The notes under the pieces were generated by a model. It saw only the letters and a list, made by a program, of their open reading frames with translations. It made no database searches and was not told the origin of the DNA. Position numbers and translations under genes: made by a program. Shown here one piece after another: positions 29,303 through 37,766 of a stretch of DNA of 64,000 bases. The stretch's first letter is position 1, and every line of letters begins with the position of its first letter. Source of the stretch: Paralcaligenes sp. KSB-10 (lineage in GTDB: Bacteria > Pseudomonadota > Gammaproteobacteria > Burkholderiales > Burkholderiaceae_B); contig NZ_CP089848.1 of assembly GCF_021266465.1 (NCBI RefSeq), forward strand, positions 2,108,001 through 2,172,000, given 5' to 3'.

Positions 29303-30184
29303 TCATTGCGAAACCAGACAGGATCTCGCCAGGCTCAAATCGCGCCAGGCATGGGCTTTGTGCTGCGGCCGCGATAACAGGAACGCCGGATGATACGTGG
29401 CCACGAGAGGTATGTCGACGCCCGTCTCGCTGCGGAAAACGTGCACCGTGCCCCGCAATGATTCAAAATCGTCATCCTTGCCCACCAGGGCTTGCGCGGC
29501 AAGCTTGCCCAGCACAAGAATGCGCTGCGGCTTCAGCAATGCAATCTGCCGCTGCAGATAAGGCAGGCACGCATTCACTTCATCCAGCCGAGGAGTCCGG
29601 TTGCCCAATGGTCTGCATTTGACTAGATTCGCATAAAACACCTGTGCCTCGGCATCTACCCCAGCCGCAGCCAGCATCGCCCCAAGCAGGATGCCCGCTC
29701 TGCCCTGAAACGGCCGCCCGTCCCGATCATCCTGTTCGCCCGGCGCCTCGCCTATGACCATCCAGGCAGGCGAATCGGCGACCCCGGCCCCAAACACGGC
29801 CTGACGTCGATTGGTACACAGGGAACAGGCTTCACAATTCGCAACCTGAATCTGCAACGCCGCCCAGTCGTGTGCAACAGCGCGAGGACCGGCGCCGGTG
29901 CCTGCCTCCGCCACGGCAATCGAGGACGCATCCCGTCCGGGATGCCCGGGTACTTTAAGCAAGGTACGGGTCGGCACCAGAGTGGGCGGATCGACAAGCG
30001 GCGGCGCCGCCATGGGTGACACATCGTGCGACACGCGCTCGCCGGCCGTGGACCGCGCCGCCGCAGTGATTTCGGCGCTACGCCGAAAACGCGCCAGCAA
30101 CTGCCGGTCGATACCCATTTCCTGCAGCCAGGCCATTTGCATCGAGCTGAGCCTGGGTTCGGCCGATGACGATTCTTCAATCAT
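29303..30184 (-). CDS. Iron-sulfur uracil-DNA glycosylase, family 4
   Basis: 293 residues from ATG 30184, the start that overlaps the upstream gene by 8 bases. The N-terminal ~115 residues are a low-complexity extension (Ala, Pro, Thr, Val) not in the catalytic core. The core has iron-sulfur Cys residues in CEACSLCTNR and in LVKCRPLGNRTP...NACLPYL, the catalytic motif GEAPGEQDDRDGRPF, and the C-terminal motif ATYHPAFLL. Removes uracil from DNA to start base-excision repair. Coupled to the tsaB-rimI gene. Confidence 0.92.
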   Translation of the reverse strand: MIEESSSAEPRLSSMQMAWLQEMGIDRQLLARFRRSAEITAAARSTAGERVSHDVSPMAAPPLVDPPTLVPTRTLLKVPGHPGRDASSIAVAEAGTGAGPRAVAHDWAALQIQVANCEACSLCTNRRQAVFGAGVADSPAWMVIGEAPGEQDDRDGRPFQGRAGILLGAMLAAAGVDAEAQVFYANLVKCRPLGNRTPRLDEVNACLPYLQRQIALLKPQRILVLGKLAAQALVGKDDDFESLRGTVHVFRSETGVDIPLVATYHPAFLLSRPQHKAHAWRDLSLARSCLVSQ

Positions 30185-31478
30185 GGTTTGCCTCGATATG
30201 GCCCAGTTTCTTTTCCAGAACCCAGGCATCTTCGCGCTCGTCCCGGCCAGTGGGATAATAATTCTTGCGCACTCCAAGACGTTCGAACCCCCGATGCCGG
30301 TAAAAATCCAGGGCCTTGCCGTTTGAAGGCCGGACTTCGAGCAGCACTGCTTTCAGACTGTGCTCCAGCGCAGCGCGCTCGCACTGTTGCAGGAGCTGCG
30401 CTCCCACCCCCTGCCGCTGCGCATCCGGCGACACCGCAATCAGCAACAGGTGGGCGGCGTCCGGGGCAAACATGGCCAGGCAGGCGCCAAGAACGATATT
30501 GTCCCGACACGCAACCCACGCACCGTAACCCGCTTGCAGGGCATCGGAGAAATTGCCTCGAGTCCAGGGAAAGGACTGGACGGCGCGCTCGATCTTGAGC
30601 ACCTCATCCAGATGCTCCGCAGTCATTGTGCAGATCGACACAGGCGAGCTGCGCCCGGAGCCTGCGGCCGCGACCTGCTGCGCCTTGGGGTTACCGCCCA
30701 AACCATGTTCCCGCTCCAGCGTGGTGTAGGCTACTTTATCGCGCACGTAAAGCGGTGCCGCCTGTTCGGGCGGCACCGCTTCGCCGCGCTGCCAGGCCCG
30801 GTAGGCCAGCCTGGCCACGGCCTCGGCATCGGGGCGCAAAGGCTGCCCCGGCAAAACCTTGTGTGTGCCGCAAGACGCCAGGGCGGCCAGTTGGGGATAA
30901 GCATCGAGCGCGTCGCCGACAAGGCGGATAGGCACGCTGGGCTGCCCGTCCCATGAGCCGGCATGCTGATCAAGCCAGGGCGCCACATCGCCGGCATTGA
31001 GCAGGATCGGCGCCTGCAGTTCCTCCCAGGCGGATGTTTCTTCGCTATCACCAGGGGTAATTAACGGACGATAAGCCGCTAGGTAGACCTCGCCCATGCG
31101 GGCGTCCTGGACGATCAGCCGGATCGCACCGCGATCGGCACCGGAACCCATGCCATCGCGCGCCGCAACCGCCAGCAAGGAACCCACCGGGACCACGGGC
31201 AAGCCCAGGGCATAAGCCATTCCCTGCGCCACGCCGCACGCCACACGCAGGCCGGTAAAACCGCCCGGCCCCTGTCCAAAGCCTATCGCCGACAATTGAT
31301 CCCGGACTATGCCTGCTTCAAGCAATAACTGATCGACCATGGGCAAAAGCCGTTCAGCGTGCTCGCCGACGGCGTCATGCGCAGCCGTACACAGCTTCAG
31401 GCGCCCTTGCACCACAGACAACACAGCCACTCCACAGCGGCTGGAAGACGTTTCAAGAGCGAGAAGGTGAGAGTCCAT
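30177..31478 (-). CDS. TsaB-RimI fusion: tRNA threonylcarbamoyladenosine protein TsaB joined to N-acetyltransferase RimI
   Basis: 433 residues in one frame, from ATG 31478 (ATG 31487 is an alternative). Residues 1-~250 are TsaB: LLALETSSSRCGVAVL, GQGPGGFTGLRVACGVAQGM, and the ASKHA fold; TsaB supports TsaD in making t6A37 of tRNAs. Residues ~290-433 are a GNAT acetyltransferase of RimI type: VSPDAQRQGVGAQLLQQCE as acetyl-CoA loop and GKALDFYRHRGFERLGVRKN. RimI acetylates the N-terminus of ribosomal protein S18. This fusion is known in Bordetella relatives. Followed with 8-base overlap by the uracil-DNA glycosylase gene. Confidence 0.93.
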   Translation of the reverse strand: MDSHLLALETSSSRCGVAVLSVVQGRLKLCTAAHDAVGEHAERLLPMVDQLLLEAGIVRDQLSAIGFGQGPGGFTGLRVACGVAQGMAYALGLPVVPVGSLLAVAARDGMGSGADRGAIRLIVQDARMGEVYLAAYRPLITPGDSEETSAWEELQAPILLNAGDVAPWLDQHAGSWDGQPSVPIRLVGDALDAYPQLAALASCGTHKVLPGQPLRPDAEAVARLAYRAWQRGEAVPPEQAAPLYVRDKVAYTTLEREHGLGGNPKAQQVAAAGSGRSSPVSICTMTAEHLDEVLKIERAVQSFPWTRGNFSDALQAGYGAWVACRDNIVLGACLAMFAPDAAHLLLIAVSPDAQRQGVGAQLLQQCERAALEHSLKAVLLEVRPSNGKALDFYRHRGFERLGVRKNYYPTGRDEREDAWVLEKKLGHIEANHD

Positions 31479-31835
31479 GAAATGCATTTTAAGAAACTTG
31501 GGAAACTTCTGCTGCCGGCCATTACATTCCGGCACAATGGCTGGCGAGAACAAAACGCCGGAGGCGCGAGTGGCATCGCCTAAAAATAACACTTAAGCGG
31601 ATTTATAAAAATATAAGCACAAATAGCGGATATATCAGTATACTTTCATGAATCAGACAAAAGATCCAAAAAAACGCAGCCTCCCGCTCAAAGCTGCCAG
31701 TCGAACAAATACCGGACTTAACTGTTAACGATTGCCAAGTAGCTAATGTAAAAGATTTTCTACGAAACACTTAATGTGTAATATCTTGCTACTAACCCCT
31801 ATGCGGGTTTATTTTGCCCTGTTACATTTTCGACC
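31479..31835. promoter_or_regulatory. Divergent tsaB-rimI / ompR intergenic region
   Basis: 357 bases with no credible gene. The stretch 31590-31800 is A+T-rich (AAAAATATAAGCACAAATAGCG..., TATATCAGTATACTTTCATG) and presumably carries the ompR promoter. No named operator is recognised. Confidence 0.4.
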
Positions 31836-32570
31836 ATGAATACTCAAAACCAATCTTTATCTCGCAAAATTCTTGTGGTCGACGATGACCCGCGCCTCAG
31901 AGACCTGCTGCGCCGTTATCTGTCCGAGCAAGGATTCAACGTATTTGTTGCCGAAGACGCCAAGGAAATGGGCAAGCTCTGGCAGCGCGAGCATTTCGAC
32001 CTGCTGGTGCTCGATCTGATGCTGCCCGGCGAAGACGGCCTGTCCATATGCCGCCGCCTGCGCGGCGGGCACGACAACACGCCCATCATCATGCTTACGG
32101 CCAAGGCCGAAGAAATCGACCGTATCGTCGGCCTGGAAATGGGCGCCGACGATTACCTTTCCAAGCCTTTCAATCCACGCGAGCTGCTGGCCCGCGTCAA
32201 TGCCATTTTGCGCCGCCGCGGCACCGAAGAGCATCCGGGCGCCCCCAGCCAGGAAAATGAATCCATCGAATTCGGCCCGTATGTGCTTAATTTGTCCACC
32301 CGTACTTTAACTCGCAACAACGAGCAGGTGCCGATCACCACGGGCGAATTTTCGGTGCTCAAAGTGTTTGCGCGTCATCCCAAAATACCGCTTTCACGCG
32401 ACAAACTCATGGAACTGGCGCGCGGTCGCGAGTACGAAGCGTTCGACCGCAGCCTCGACGTGCAGATTTCGCGCTTGCGCAAGCTCGTCGAACCCAACCC
32501 GTCCAAACCGGTATTTATTCAAACGGTCTGGGGCCTGGGTTATGTATTCGTTCCTGATGGCGGCCATTAA
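31836..32570 (+). CDS. ompR: Two-component response regulator OmpR
   Basis: 244 residues. Receiver domain with acidic pocket KILVVDDDPRLRDLLRRYL and phospho-acceptor Asp60 in LLVLDLMLPGEDG, then the conserved ADDYLSKPFNPRELLARVNA. The C-terminal winged-helix DNA-binding domain (GEFSVLKVFARHPKIPLSRD...YEAFDRSLDVQISRLRKLVE, IQTVWGLGYVFVPDG) is of the OmpR type. Paired with an EnvZ-like kinase 74 bp downstream. Classically responds to osmolarity and regulates porins; the porin at 57856 is a possible target but no site was identified. Confidence 0.95.
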   Translation: MNTQNQSLSRKILVVDDDPRLRDLLRRYLSEQGFNVFVAEDAKEMGKLWQREHFDLLVLDLMLPGEDGLSICRRLRGGHDNTPIIMLTAKAEEIDRIVGLEMGADDYLSKPFNPRELLARVNAILRRRGTEEHPGAPSQENESIEFGPYVLNLSTRTLTRNNEQVPITTGEFSVLKVFARHPKIPLSRDKLMELARGREYEAFDRSLDVQISRLRKLVEPNPSKPVFIQTVWGLGYVFVPDGGH

Positions 32571-32644
32571 GGCTCCGCTCACTATTCACACAGCGTATCG
32601 CCGTCATACACTTCTGGTTGGCTGGTGATCGCCGGAAAGTTTCG

Positions 32645-34039
32645 ATGGCCCCCCCAACCAAAAAACTGAAGAGACTGACATCGCGGCTGAGGCTGGGCCT
32701 ATTCAGCCGCTCATTTTTATTGCTGGCCGCACTCATGCTGGTAAGTCTTGGCGCATGGCTGCAGGTTTTTTTCAGCATGGAAGAAGGCCCGCGCGCGACT
32801 CAGATGGCCCAGCGGGTCACTACCGCCGTCAGTATTACCCGATCGGCGCTCGTGTACGCCCCCACCAGCGTACGGCCCGCCCTGCTGCTCGATCTCGCCA
32901 CCAAGGAAAGCCTGCGGGTCCAGCCGCGCGATCCCAGCGATGTGCTGGAACCCCTGCCCGAGTCCAACTACTGGAATCATGTTGCCGCCGAAATCAGGGA
33001 CAGGCTGGGTTCCAATGCCAAAATCATGTGGTCCGTCAACAAGACCCCGGGGATCTGGGTCAGCTTCGATATCAACAAAGACCAGTACTGGCTGGTGTTC
33101 GATCGCGAACAGCTCGGCCTGACCGCGGGGGTCGAGTGGCTGGGCTGGGGCGCCACCGCCCTGTTGCTGGCGCTGATCGGCGCCGCCGTCAGCGTGCGTT
33201 TTGTAAACCGGCCGCTGGCGCAACTGGCCAAGGTGGCCCAGCAGGTGGCACGCGGCGAATCGCCTTCGCCGCTGCCCGAAAAAGGCCCTCTCGAGATTCG
33301 CGACCTGAATACCGCTTTCAATCGCATGGCGCGCGACCTGCGGCAAACGGAAGCCGACCGTGAAATCATGCTGGCCGGCATTTCCCACGATCTGCGTACG
33401 CCTCTGGCGAGGATGCGGCTGGAAATCGAAATGAGCAATGTCAGCGACGAGGCCCGTCAATCCATCGACGAAGATCTCGCGCAAATCGATCACAGCATAG
33501 GGCAACTGATGGAATACGCGCGTCCCGCGGGCGTGGTTCCCGACCGCGGCATCGACGTCTCCGCGGTCCTGCACGATCTGTATGAACGCGAACGCAGCCA
33601 TACCGAATCGCTGGGCAGTTTCCTGACCGCGGTCATAGAGCCGGACCTGTACGCCAAAATCAGCGCCCACGACCTGAAGCGCATCGTCAGCAACCTGATC
33701 GAAAATGCGCGCCGTTATGGCCGCACTCCTGTCGAAGACCGTGCCTACATCCGGCTCGCCGTCCAGGAAGAAGGCAATATTCTGGCCATAGAGGTGTCGG
33801 ACCAGGGCGTCGGCATCCCGGAATCGGACATCCAGCGCCTGCTGCGCCCCTTTTCGCGCGGCGAATCCGCCCGTACCGGGGTAAGCGGCGCCGGCCTGGG
33901 GCTGGCTATTGTGGAGCGGCTGCTTGGCCAAGTAGGCGGGCAGTTGAAACTGATTTCACGACCGCCCGGCGGCCTGGTCGCCAGAATAGAATTACCTAAA
34001 GTTCGAATTAGGAATTTTCAATTAGACAACAAAGTTTAA
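32645..34039 (+). CDS. envZ: Sensor histidine kinase EnvZ
   Basis: 464 residues from ATG 32645, preceded by GGAAAG; the longer frame from TTG 32618 is less likely. Two membrane segments (~20-43 and ~165-187) flank a periplasmic domain of ~120 residues; HAMP domain follows (FVNRPLAQLAKVAQQVARGE). Phospho-acceptor His248 in AGISHDLRTPLARMRLEIEM; N-box NLIENARRYGR; G-boxes DQGVGIP and GAGLGLAIVERLLG. Inner-membrane kinase/phosphatase for OmpR. Confidence 0.94.
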   Translation: MAPPTKKLKRLTSRLRLGLFSRSFLLLAALMLVSLGAWLQVFFSMEEGPRATQMAQRVTTAVSITRSALVYAPTSVRPALLLDLATKESLRVQPRDPSDVLEPLPESNYWNHVAAEIRDRLGSNAKIMWSVNKTPGIWVSFDINKDQYWLVFDREQLGLTAGVEWLGWGATALLLALIGAAVSVRFVNRPLAQLAKVAQQVARGESPSPLPEKGPLEIRDLNTAFNRMARDLRQTEADREIMLAGISHDLRTPLARMRLEIEMSNVSDEARQSIDEDLAQIDHSIGQLMEYARPAGVVPDRGIDVSAVLHDLYERERSHTESLGSFLTAVIEPDLYAKISAHDLKRIVSNLIENARRYGRTPVEDRAYIRLAVQEEGNILAIEVSDQGVGIPESDIQRLLRPFSRGESARTGVSGAGLGLAIVERLLGQVGGQLKLISRPPGGLVARIELPKVRIRNFQLDNKV

Positions 34040-34100
34040 TAGCGTAAAATTACATTCATCGGGCACAAGCCTTTCTTACACTAACCAATTAGGAGCTCAG

Positions 34101-34649
34101 ATGAAAACTGTAGGCGATAAACTAGAACCCTTCAAAGTAGCTGGCGTGAAACCCGGCTTCAACCACCACGAAGAAAACGGTGTATCGGCATTTGAAGACA
34201 TCACCGAAAGCTCTTTCCCAGGTAAATGGAAAGTCATTTACTTTTACCCGAAAGATTTCACCTTCGTTTGCCCCACCGAAATCGTAGGCTTCAATAACCT
34301 GGCCAAAGACTTCGAAGATCGCGACGCGGTCCTGATGGGCGGCTCGGTCGACAACGAATTCGTCAAGCTGGCATGGCGCCGCGAGCACCCCGACCTCAAC
34401 AAATTGGGCCATTACCAATTTGGCGATACCACGGGCGCACTGGTCGACCAGCTTGGCATCCGCGACAAAGCAGAAGGCGTCGCCCTGCGCGCCACCTTTA
34501 TTGTCGATCCCGACAATGTCATCCAGCACGTTTCGGTCAATAACCTGAACGTGGGGCGCAACCCTGAAGAAGTCCTGCGCTTGCTCGACGGCCTGCAAAC
34601 AGATGAACTCTGCCCGTGCAACCGCAGCGTTGGTGGCGCCACGCTGTAA
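34101..34649 (+). CDS. ahpC: Peroxiredoxin, AhpC type
   Basis: 182 residues. Peroxidatic Cys57 in KDFTFVCPTEI, with the supporting Thr and downstream Arg of typical 2-Cys peroxiredoxins; the C-terminal DELCPCNRSVGG carries resolving Cys171/Cys173. Reduces hydrogen peroxide and organic hydroperoxides in the cytoplasm. ATG 34101 follows AGGAG. Directly upstream of ahpD rather than ahpF, so reduction probably goes through AhpD, as in actinobacterial AhpC-AhpD pairs. Confidence 0.92.
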   Translation: MKTVGDKLEPFKVAGVKPGFNHHEENGVSAFEDITESSFPGKWKVIYFYPKDFTFVCPTEIVGFNNLAKDFEDRDAVLMGGSVDNEFVKLAWRREHPDLNKLGHYQFGDTTGALVDQLGIRDKAEGVALRATFIVDPDNVIQHVSVNNLNVGRNPEEVLRLLDGLQTDELCPCNRSVGGATL

Positions 34650-34772
34650 TATGCCGCCAATCGCCATTCGGGCACGGCGCTTGATGCGCCAGCGTCTGAA
34701 TGGCGAGGATCGCAGCAATAAGCCAGCCCGGCCAGCCCGGGCTTTATCGGAACTTTTTAATAGGTAAAAACT

Positions 34773-35291
34773 ATGGAATTCCTAGCATCAATCAAAGAAT
34801 CGATTCCTGATTGGGCCAAAGATGTCCGCTTGAATCTGGACGGCACTATTGCGCGCTCGACCCTGTCTTCCGAAGACGCGGTGGGAGTGGCCCTGGCCGC
34901 AGCCTATGCCGCGCGTAGCCCTGCCCTGATCGCCGCTTTCAAGTCGGGCCTGTCCGAAACGGACGTAACCGGGGTCCTGACCGCGGCAGCTCTGATGGGC
35001 ATGAACAATACCTACTATCCCTATGTCGAAATGTCGGCCGACCCGCAGCTTAAAACCCTGCCGGCCCAGTTGCGCATGAACGCCTATGCCAGTCACGGCG
35101 GTATCGACAAGAACCGTTTCGAACTGTTCGCCCTGGCCGCTTCGATTATCGGCAAATGCCATTTCTGCGTACAGTCGCACTACGAGAATCTGAAAAAGGC
35201 GGGGTTCACGTCCGAGCAATTGCGCGATGTAGGGCGCATCGCCTCGGTGGTCAACGCGACGGCCCAGGTATTTGTCGCCGAAGGGAAATAA
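34773..35291 (+). CDS. ahpD: Alkylhydroperoxidase AhpD
   Basis: 172 residues, all helical. The redox motif IIGKCHFCVQSHYENL places Cys129 and Cys132 with His136, the active site of the AhpD family; Glu116-containing RFELFALAAS region precedes it. Family knowledge: AhpD is the thiol reductant of AhpC. It is 123 bp downstream of ahpC and in the same direction, so an operon is likely. Its end is followed by repeat copy C. Confidence 0.92.
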   Translation: MEFLASIKESIPDWAKDVRLNLDGTIARSTLSSEDAVGVALAAAYAARSPALIAAFKSGLSETDVTGVLTAAALMGMNNTYYPYVEMSADPQLKTLPAQLRMNAYASHGGIDKNRFELFALAASIIGKCHFCVQSHYENLKKAGFTSEQLRDVGRIASVVNATAQVFVAEGK

Positions 35292-35365
35292 ACCGGCACT
35301 GCAAACCCGGGATTCTTGGTGGGCTCGCCGTTGATGCGCCCGCCGGATTTACCGCTTGCACGCCG

Positions 35366-36282
35366 CTAGGGTATTTTGGTTTAAGTGTTTTATGGCGCTG
35401 AATGTGCTTCAGCGACTTTCGTTTTGAGCCGTTTTTTTGGGCTTGAGGTGTGAATTTGAACTGCCTATACCGGCTTGAGCGATGACTTTGGACGGTGCGT
35501 TGCTGTGTTGGCTGTGTAGGCGGCGGTTAATTCTATAAAGACGCCGCAGGGTGGGCGGTGCTGTGTAGTCCGGCACGTCCAGCGGTCGTGGTGCTACGCA
35601 CCCCGACTGCCCGGGTCTGCCTCGTCCAGGCGGGCGTCGGGCCAACTCGCGCCGCCCCGCGCTGCGGGTCGCCACTCAAACAGGGCCCGCCGACAGCCCC
35701 CGCCTTCCCTTCGTCAGCACCCGGCGCTGGACTACCGCCGGACTGCACAGCACCGCCCACCCTGCGGCTTGCGTTGAGGCAATGCATCGAGGTATGCATT
35801 GGGGAAGCCGCGTTGAGCCAATCACAGGCTACGTTGAGGCATCGGGCGCTTAATAAATCCAGGGTTTGGCACATCGTGGTGTAGTGGCCACGCGATAAAG
35901 GTACGGGTGCACGCACGTTAACGGTTCTATGGATGCAGGCCCATTAACGGTAGGTGCAAGCACGTAAATTCCGGGCATCCCGTGATGCAGTTCCAGGCAT
36001 GCCATTACGTGAGCCGTCTATCGGGGCTTGGGGTCAGGGCCGGCGTAAGGCGTGCGCCGGATTTAGCTCGGCAAGGCGGGGGTAGTCGGCGGGCGCTGTC
36101 TGAACGGAGCCTCGCGCAGTGTGCGAGGCGCAGTGAGTTCGCCCGACGCCCGCCTTGCCGAGCTAAATCCGGATCAAGCACGCCGTGCCGGTCCTGACCC
36201 CAAGCCCCGATAGACGGCGTCTTTAAATACCAATACCCCATCCATCGAATGCCATAAACAACGCAAACCAAAAATGCGCTAA
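35366..36282. repeat. Composite hairpin repeat, copy C
   Basis: 917 bp, intact. Unit 1 arms are 35543-35574 and 35737-35768, with one mismatch. The vacant insertion site TTCGTCAGCACCC used by the IS in copy B is present near 35710-35723. Spacer motifs GTTAACGGT (35917) and ATTAACGGT (35943) keep the 26-base offset seen in the other copies. Unit 2 spans 36018-36213 and differs inside: CCGGATTTAGCTCGGCAAGG... (36057-36080) pairs perfectly over 24 bp with 36149-36172, replacing both arms found in copies A and B. Its apical stem is GCCTCGC / GCGAGGC. Lies between convergent ahpD and ispF. Confidence 0.9.
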
Positions 36283-36351
36283 TGAATTGCCCAAGCGCAC
36301 GGCCAAAAGGGCCGCGCCACTATTGACGCATCGCTCCGCAGGCCAGCAGCC

Positions 36352-36837
36352 TCAAGCCTGCGCCAGCAAAACCACCACTGTTGCCGCTATTCCCTCCTGG
36401 CGTCCCAGATGCCCCAGGCCTTCGTTTGTCTTGGCCTTGATATTGATCACTTGCGGCGAGGCCTGCAAGTCGGCCGCAATATTGGCTGCCATAGCCGCCA
36501 CATGCGGACCCATCTTGGGCGCCTGGGCATGAATGGTGGCATCGATATTGACCACATCCCAGCCCGCCTCCCGCACCTTGGCCATCGCCGCCCGCAGCAG
36601 AGCACGGCTGTCGGCCCCTTTGTAGGCCGGATCCGTATCGGGGAAATGACGCCCGATATCTCCCAGCCCGGCGGCGCCCAGCAAGGCGTCGGTCAGCGCA
36701 TGCAGCAACACGTCGGCATCGGAATGACCCAGCAAGCCATGCGTATGCGGAATCGTCACCCCGCCGATAATCAGACGGCGATCAGGCACCAGGGCATGGA
36801 CATCGAACCCCTGGCCTACTCGGAACGGAACATTCAT
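36352..36837 (-). CDS. ispF: 2-C-methyl-D-erythritol 2,4-cyclodiphosphate synthase
   Basis: 161 residues from ATG 36837 (an in-frame TTG precedes it). Fifth step of the non-mevalonate isoprenoid pathway. Metal-binding Asp and His are seen in GQGFDVHAL (~8-12) and [20 protein letters not shown] (~36-55), with [19 protein letters not shown] and the trimer motif [20 protein letters not shown]. Follows ispD on the same strand at 197 bp, a gap longer than usual for this pair. Confidence 0.96.
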   Translation of the reverse strand: MNVPFRVGQGFDVHALVPDRRLIIGGVTIPHTHGLLGHSDADVLLHALTDALLGAAGLGDIGRHFPDTDPAYKGADSRALLRAAMAKVREAGWDVVNIDATIHAQAPKMGPHVAAMAANIAADLQASPQVINIKAKTNEGLGHLGRQEGIAATVVVLLAQA

Positions 36838-37034
36838 CAATTACTCTCCAGCGCGCTCGGCGCAGATACCTCATTGGGTATGTCGCTATCTAATCTGTCA
36901 TCGCTTCGATTCACCGCTTCAATTGACCGCTGCGCAGGGACTCCTCTTGCTGGAGCCCGCCATTAAAATGCGGCTCAAACGGACGGCCACGAGAGCCCCC
37001 CTACGGACGAACCGAAAGGCATACAGCCCCGCCT

Positions 37035-37739
37035 TCACAGCCATTTTTCCATCAATTCAAAATCCTCGGGCCAGGTTACCTTGAAATTGCGCACCGAACC
37101 TGGCACCAGGCACGGCTTATAGCCCATGCGCTCCAGCGCCGAGGCTTCGTCGGTGATGGTCTCGCCCGCGGCGTCTGCGGCGAGCAGGGCCTCGCGCAGG
37201 CCAGCCGCCTGAAACATTTGCGGCGTCTGGGCCAACCACAAAGCCTCGCGCGACAAAGTGGCCTCGACCACCCTGCTGCCCTGCTTGACCGTATCGGCAA
37301 CAGGCTGCGCCAAAAGCCCCCCTATGCCTTGCGACAGACAGCTATCGATCAGGCGGGCCAGCGCCCCGGGGGGCAAGCCGGGGCGCGCCGCATCGTGCAC
37401 CAGCACCCAATCCTCATCATCCAGCCCCGCATCGAGCAAAGCCGCTGTAACCGTTGCCGCGCGACTCGGGCCGCCGCACGGCCGCCAGACCGTACGCTCC
37501 AGGCCCGACAAAGCTTGCGCCACCCATGTATCATGAGGCGCCACAGCCACCCGGACTTGCTCGATGCGCGGATCCGCCAGCAGGGCCTTGACCGCCCAGC
37601 GCAGCATGGGCTCGCCTTTCAGCAAGCGATACTGCTTGGGTAGCTCTCGGGCGGCAAGCGTCGGCTCGGCCGAAGATGCCGTGGCCGCCCGCATCCCAAC
37701 TCCGGCGGCAGGCACAATCGCAATAATTTTTTTTGTCAT
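37035..37739 (-). CDS. ispD: 2-C-methyl-D-erythritol 4-phosphate cytidylyltransferase
   Basis: 234 residues. Third step of the same pathway, activating MEP with CTP. Nucleotide-binding PAAGVGMR (~10-17) and ELPKQYRLLKGEPML, with VLVHDAARP (~112) and TDEASALERMG near the C-terminus. An insert of about ten residues (ATASSAEPTL) separates the usual glycine-rich loop from PKQY, somewhat longer than common. Divergent from mfd with only 27 bases between the two start codons. Confidence 0.95.
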   Translation of the reverse strand: MTKKIIAIVPAAGVGMRAATASSAEPTLAARELPKQYRLLKGEPMLRWAVKALLADPRIEQVRVAVAPHDTWVAQALSGLERTVWRPCGGPSRAATVTAALLDAGLDDEDWVLVHDAARPGLPPGALARLIDSCLSQGIGGLLAQPVADTVKQGSRVVEATLSREALWLAQTPQMFQAAGLREALLAADAAGETITDEASALERMGYKPCLVPGSVRNFKVTWPEDFELMEKWL

Positions 37740-37766
37740 GAAAGAGATTTTATAATCGAAAGCCTA
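37740..37766 (+). promoter_or_regulatory. Compact divergent ispD / mfd control region
   Basis: The 27 bases between two start codons contain a perfect TATAAT (37751-37756) 10 bases upstream of the mfd ATG. If used as a -10 box, mfd mRNA would have almost no leader. The reverse strand also offers ATTATAAAAT for ispD, so promoters may overlap and reach into the opposing coding starts. No good -35 box is visible. Confidence 0.35.
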
